NCBI GenBank assembly: GCA_019120575.1
Contig: DWUU01000043.1
Coordinates: 1 to 52,610, forward strand
Direction of reading: 5' to 3'
DNA from: Candidatus Mediterraneibacter quadrami
GTDB taxonomy: Bacteria; Bacillota; Clostridia; Lachnospirales; Lachnospiraceae
DNA: 52,610 bases
Positions 49,119 through 52,610 of this stretch are shown here, one piece after another (positions within the stretch are counted from its first letter, which is position 1; every line of letters starts with the position of its first letter). The position numbers were made by a program, and so were the translations under genes. The notes under the pieces are model-generated. The model worked only from the letters and a program-made list of their open reading frames with translations. It had not been told where the DNA came from and did not search any database.

Positions 49119-52100
49119 ATGAAAGAAAAGATGAAGAGAATTATTGCAGGCCTGCTTTTGGCCGGACTGGTTGTAAGCGGTGTTCCCGCTGCAGCAGTAT
49201 ATGCAGAGGAAGGCAGCACAGAACCGCCGGTTCAGACGCAGGAAACAGATGAGGCACAGAACGAAGAGCCGGAAGAACTTGCCGTAAACAATATTTTCAA
49301 TAAAGAAGCGGCAGATGACGAAACTTCTGCGCAGGAAGAGTCTGTTCAGGAAGAGCCTGCACAGGAAGAAACGGCACAGGAAGATGCAGTTCAGGAAGAA
49401 CCGGCAGAAGAAGCGGTTCAGGAAGAAGCGGCAGAAGATGCGGACCGGGAAGACGGAGCACAGAATGAATCTGTGCAGGAGAAATCCTCAGAAGAACCGG
49501 TTCAGGAAGACGCAGAACAGAAAGACGAAGTGTCAGCCGGGACGATCGATTTTGTTTATATTGAGAAGCCATATCTGACAACACCGGATACGCAGCGGAT
49601 CGTCGTCGCTTTTGATGAGGGGATTTCCGGGACGGATGAGATCGCGCTTACAGTAGAAGATGAGTCCGGCAGTCAGACAGAGTGGCCGCTTGCAAAAGAA
49701 AAAGACGGCCTGTATCTCTTCGAGAAAGAATTTACGGGCGAAGCCTATACCGGTACATATCAGGCGGTCAGCCTTCAGCTGGGCGCCGGGGACGACGCTG
49801 AGACAGTTGATCTGGCGGACATGGATGTCCGGGCCGAATTCGGTGTGAACGAGGAATATGACGGATATGACGAACTGCAGCCGATGGATGAAGAGACGGC
49901 CGCAGAGGATGCGGTGGAGGCATCCGTGGTCACGATTGACGAAAACGGAGTGACAGAGGCGCAGGACGACATTGCCGATGCACTTAATACAGCCGGAATC
50001 CAGACAGCCGGCATCAGCACATTCAGCAGAGCTGCTTCCCGCAGCGTTGAACCGCGGACGGGAAACATTGTGATCGCGCTGGATCCGGGCCATGATTCGA
50101 GAAGCCCCGGAGCAAGTGCAAATGGTCTGAAAGAAGAAGTTCTTACATTAAAAATAGCAAAGTACTGCAAAGCAGAACTGGAAAAGTATGACGGCGTGGA
50201 GATCTATATGACACGTACGGATGCGGACTGCCCCTTTGACATGAGCGGAGCCGGATGCATCGAGAAGCGTGTCAATGCCGCGGCAGATGCGGGAGCGCAG
50301 ATCTATGTCAGCTTCCACCTCAACTCATCCACATCATCCACTCCGAAAGGGGCGGAAGTGATCATTCAGAATAAGAACTGGCGTCCGGAGGTTGCGGAAG
50401 AGAGCGAGGCGCTTGCAGAGAAGATCATGGACGAGCTGGTTGCACTGGGACTTTCGGAGAGAGAAATCTACTATAGAAATTCTGAAGCGGGCGAAAAGTA
50501 CGCGGACGGAAGTTCAGCAGATTATTTTTCTGTACATAGAAACTGCAAGCTGCGCAATATCCCGGGAATCATAATTGAGCATGCATTCCTTACCAACAGC
50601 AGCGACGTAAACAGTTTCCTGAAGACAGAGGCCGGACTGAAGAAGCTGGGTGTGGCTGACGCGAAGGGAATCGTTAAATATCTGGGGCTTGACCAGGGGC
50701 AGTGGAAGACTGATGCAGCAGGAAATAGATATTTTTATGTAAAAGGCGCAAAAGTAACTGGCGAATATAAAATAGGAAATGCCTGGTATTATTTTGATCC
50801 TGAAAAGGATGGTGCGATGGTTACGGGATTATTTGATTTGCCGGGGAAAAAAGTCTATTATAATGAAAACGGTCAGATGCAGTATGGTGAGCAGAAAATA
50901 AACGGACAATGGTATTATTTTAAACCAGGCAGTGGAGCGATGCAGACCGGGTTGGTTGATCTGGGAACAAAGACGGTATATTATGCCTCAAATGGTCAGA
51001 TGCAGTATGGTGAGCAGAAAATAAACGGTTATTGGTATTATTTTAAGCCTGGAAATGGAGCGATGCAGACCGGGCTGGTGGATCTGAGAACAAAGACGGT
51101 ATATTATGCTTCAAATGGCCGGATGCAGTATGGTGAGCAGAAAATAAACGGTTATTGGTATTACTTTAAGCCTGGAAATGGAGCGATGCAGATCGGGCTG
51201 ATGGATCTGGGAACAAAGATGGTATATTATTCCTCGAATGGTCAGATGCAGTATGGTGAGCAGAAAATAAATGGGCACTGGTATTATTTTAAGCCAGGCA
51301 GTGGAGCGATGCAGACCGGGCTGATAGATTTGGGAACAAAGATGGTGTATTATGCCTCAAATGGTCAGATGCAGTATGGTGAGCAGAAAATTAACGGGCA
51401 CTGGTATTATTTTAAGCCTGGAAATGGGGCGATGCAGACAGGGGTTGTTGATTTAGGCTCAAAAACGGTTTATTATGATAAAACCGGAAAAATGGTATAT
51501 GGAGAAAGAGTTATAAGCGGTCATTACTATTTCTTTAAAACTGGTTCCGGCGCAATGGTCAAGTCTGAGTGGTACAAAGGCAGTTATTATAATAAAAATG
51601 GTCAAAAAGAACCTGAACAGTTTATGCCTATTATTGGAAAATCCGAGGCAACAGTAGATCAGTTGATGGAATACTATAGTAAAGGAAATATTGCGTATCC
51701 GGAATTTTATGAGGAAAGTGATGCGCCGACTTTAAAAGATTTCTGTACTATTTATTATGAAGAAGCTGAAAAGCAGGGTGTTAGGGCAGAAGTGGCTTTT
51801 GTTCAGGCGATGAAAGAAACAAACTGGCTTAAATATGGACATGATGTAAAAATCGAGCAGTACAATTTCGCGGGACTTGGCGCTACAGGAGGAGGAGAGA
51901 GAGGCGCAAGCTTCGATACAGTGCGGGAAGGTATTCGGGCGCAGATCCAGCACTTATATGCATATGCATCTTCCGAAGGCATTGACGGACTGGCTTATCC
52001 GTGTGTTGATCCGAGATTTGTTAATGTGTCTCCTAAAGGAGGATCGCCATATGTAGAATGGCTTGGACAGTCAGAAAATCCTGCTTCTGATTACGGGTGG

Positions 52101-52166
52101 GCAGTAGACGAGACATATGGGTTAAGCATATCTAAATCAGTAGAAGTATGTTTGGAAAACAAATAA
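49119..52166 (+). CDS. N-acetylmuramoyl-L-alanine amidase with cell-wall-binding repeats and glucosaminidase-like domain
   Basis: 1015 residues. A signal peptide (1-30) leads to a long Glu/Gln/Ala-rich stretch (about 35-145) with QEE(S/P)xQEE-type repeats. A beta domain (about 150-300) comes next, then an Amidase_3 domain (about 317-517; VIALDPGHDSRSPGASANG with Zn-binding His, NAAADAGAQIYVSFHLN, GIIIEHAFLTN). Six or more cell-wall-binding repeats (about 529-830; NGxWYYFKPGxGAMQTG) follow, and a C-terminal glucosaminidase-like domain (about 841-1015; AEVAFVQAMKETNWLKYG, YNFAGLGATGGGERG). It cuts the peptide from the glycan strand and possibly the glycan itself. Composition falls to AT-rich from about 50700, at the repeats. 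Confidence 0.9.
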   Translation: MKEKMKRIIAGLLLAGLVVSGVPAAAVYAEEGSTEPPVQTQETDEAQNEEPEELAVNNIFNKEAADDETSAQEESVQEEPAQEETAQEDAVQEEPAEEAVQEEAAEDADREDGAQNESVQEKSSEEPVQEDAEQKDEVSAGTIDFVYIEKPYLTTPDTQRIVVAFDEGISGTDEIALTVEDESGSQTEWPLAKEKDGLYLFEKEFTGEAYTGTYQAVSLQLGAGDDAETVDLADMDVRAEFGVNEEYDGYDELQPMDEETAAEDAVEASVVTIDENGVTEAQDDIADALNTAGIQTAGISTFSRAASRSVEPRTGNIVIALDPGHDSRSPGASANGLKEEVLTLKIAKYCKAELEKYDGVEIYMTRTDADCPFDMSGAGCIEKRVNAAADAGAQIYVSFHLNSSTSSTPKGAEVIIQNKNWRPEVAEESEALAEKIMDELVALGLSEREIYYRNSEAGEKYADGSSADYFSVHRNCKLRNIPGIIIEHAFLTNSSDVNSFLKTEAGLKKLGVADAKGIVKYLGLDQGQWKTDAAGNRYFYVKGAKVTGEYKIGNAWYYFDPEKDGAMVTGLFDLPGKKVYYNENGQMQYGEQKINGQWYYFKPGSGAMQTGLVDLGTKTVYYASNGQMQYGEQKINGYWYYFKPGNGAMQTGLVDLRTKTVYYASNGRMQYGEQKINGYWYYFKPGNGAMQIGLMDLGTKMVYYSSNGQMQYGEQKINGHWYYFKPGSGAMQTGLIDLGTKMVYYASNGQMQYGEQKINGHWYYFKPGNGAMQTGVVDLGSKTVYYDKTGKMVYGERVISGHYYFFKTGSGAMVKSEWYKGSYYNKNGQKEPEQFMPIIGKSEATVDQLMEYYSKGNIAYPEFYEESDAPTLKDFCTIYYEEAEKQGVRAEVAFVQAMKETNWLKYGHDVKIEQYNFAGLGATGGGERGASFDTVREGIRAQIQHLYAYASSEGIDGLAYPCVDPRFVNVSPKGGSPYVEWLGQSENPASDYGWAVDETYGLSISKSVEVCLENK
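50871..51485 (+). repeat. Five near-identical 123-bp in-frame repeats (41 residues each)
   Basis: The units begin at 50871, 50994, 51117, 51240 and 51363 (ATGCAGTATGGTGAGCAG follows each start), exactly 123 bp apart, and end with a diverged sixth copy at 51486. The differences are few and often third-position. They code for cell-wall-binding motifs of the amidase. Confidence 0.92.
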
Positions 52167-52176
52167 TATTAAATTG

Positions 52177-52203
52177 GGGATGGGAAATTAACCATCCCTT
52201 TTT
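52177..52203 (+). terminator. Terminator of the amidase gene
   Basis: GGGATGG (52177-52183) and CCATCCC (52192-52198), then TTTTT. Confidence 0.8.
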
Positions 52204-52212
52204 CTGATTTTG

Positions 52213-52221
52213 TGTTATAAT
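52213..52221 (+). promoter_or_regulatory. Extended -10 promoter of the last gene
   Basis: TGTTATAAT (TG at 52213-52214, TATAAT at 52216-52221). A -35 match is poor. Confidence 0.5.
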
Positions 52222-52274
52222 GTATGGAAAGGGTTATTCCTTATCCGATTAATACTGTAAAGGAGAATGCAGAA

Positions 52275-52610
52275 ATGAAAAAGTTTATGAAAGCTCTGGC
52301 ATTGACGGTTGTAATTGCTTTTTCCCTTCCTTCTTTAGTTTTGGCAGATGAAGGTGGCAAAAAAGGAGAGGTTATTGAAAATACTAATGCAGAAGAAAGC
52401 ACCAACACAGAAGTGAAGGATGATTTTGCTGCCGTATCAGAGGTACAACAGAAGGAAGTGGCAGAAAAAACTCAAACGTCTGAATCTGCTGATGTTTCGG
52501 CTGAAGACACAGATACAGGAGTATCTGATGATTCTGATGCAGCCGATGTAGTAGTTTCGGATAAAGCGGACGGGAAAGATGATGCAGAAGCCCCTGATAA
52601 TACAGATGGG
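52275..52610 (+). CDS. Secreted protein with acidic low-complexity N-terminus (3' end outside window)
   Basis: 112 codons are visible and the frame is open to the last base. ATG at 52275 follows AAAGGAGA. The signal peptide is KALALTVVIAFSLPSLVLA with cleavage near LADE. The mature part is rich in Asp, Glu, Ser, Thr and Ala (TNAEESTNTEVKDD, SESADVSAEDTDTGVSDDSD), like the N-terminal linker of the preceding amidase. It may be a related wall-associated protein; the functional domain lies outside the window. Its codons are AT-rich. Confidence 0.75.
   Translation, partial: MKKFMKALALTVVIAFSLPSLVLADEGGKKGEVIENTNAEESTNTEVKDDFAAVSEVQQKEVAEKTQTSESADVSAEDTDTGVSDDSDAADVVVSDKADGKDDAEAPDNTDG

Noticed and set aside
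50871-51485. CRISPR array or satellite DNA
   Set aside because: The 123-bp repeats are in frame, have no spacers and code for cell-wall-binding motifs.
1-52610. tRNA, rRNA, insertion sequences, integrase or phage genes
   Set aside because: I looked for these on both strands and saw no tRNA-like cloverleaf, rRNA stretch, transposase or integrase. The accessory islands carry no recognisable mobility gene.

Overview
The window reads as a chromosomal segment of a Gram-positive anaerobe, most likely a Lachnospiraceae-type member of the Clostridia. The grounds are roughly 50% GC coding sequence with strong AGGAGG-type ribosome binding sites, an oxygen-independent (class III) ribonucleotide reductase, a leucine T-box, a glycine riboswitch, an Rpn-family nuclease, EutS-type microcompartment proteins, and cell-wall proteins built from YYF/GAM-type binding repeats. 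Genus and species cannot be fixed from the sequence alone.

Layout. 1-2.2 kb: the 3' part of a sulfatase gene and a convergent Rpn-type nuclease. 2.3-6.1 kb: a three-gene MacB/FtsX-like ABC system (ATPase, large secreted and anchored accessory protein, permease). 6.2-12.5 kb: an L-arabinose cluster (araR, araD, araA, divergent ribulokinase) with meso-diaminopimelate dehydrogenase inserted on its own promoter. 12.5-17.9 kb: a membrane/lipid operon (DedA, GT4 glycosyltransferase, DUF374 acyltransferase-like protein) running into a two-component system. 18-20.3 kb: an AIM24/TIGR00266 protein and a glycine riboswitch driving an AGCS sodium:amino-acid symporter. 20.4-23.3 kb: nrdD-nrdG behind an NrdR-box promoter. 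23.28-23.80 kb: a pair of long palindromic elements sharing the same terminal inverted repeat. 23.8-26.6 kb: T-box and leuS. 26.6-28.4 kb: an AT-richer island with a possible small RNA, a Fic protein and a broken AlbA_2-type gene. 28.4-31.4 kb: uridine phosphorylase, deoxyribose-phosphate aldolase, two EutS/PduU-type shell proteins and EutP. 31.4-37.6 kb: AT-rich rhuM directly followed by uvrB-uvrA. 37.6-48.3 kb: an mreB-like gene, recD2-comF, then a long envelope operon (two unknown membrane proteins, cdaA, cdaR, HPr, a sugar nucleotidyltransferase, an LCP ligase). 48.4-52.6 kb: a GerMN-like lipoprotein, a 1015-residue amidase/glucosaminidase with recently amplified cell-wall-binding repeats, and the start of a further secreted protein.

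How the genes work together. Four metabolic units are clear: arabinose to xylulose 5-phosphate, deoxynucleoside to acetaldehyde plus glyceraldehyde 3-phosphate next to microcompartment parts, anaerobic dNTP synthesis, and glycine/alanine import. The right third is mostly envelope biology (c-di-AMP, LCP, peptidoglycan hydrolase). The best candidates for something undescribed are the compact udp-deoC-EutS-EutS-EutP satellite microcompartment locus, the paired palindromic element between nrdG and leuS, the two uncharacterised membrane proteins translationally coupled ahead of cdaA, and rhuM abutting uvrB with a 27-bp perfect palindrome inside its reading frame.
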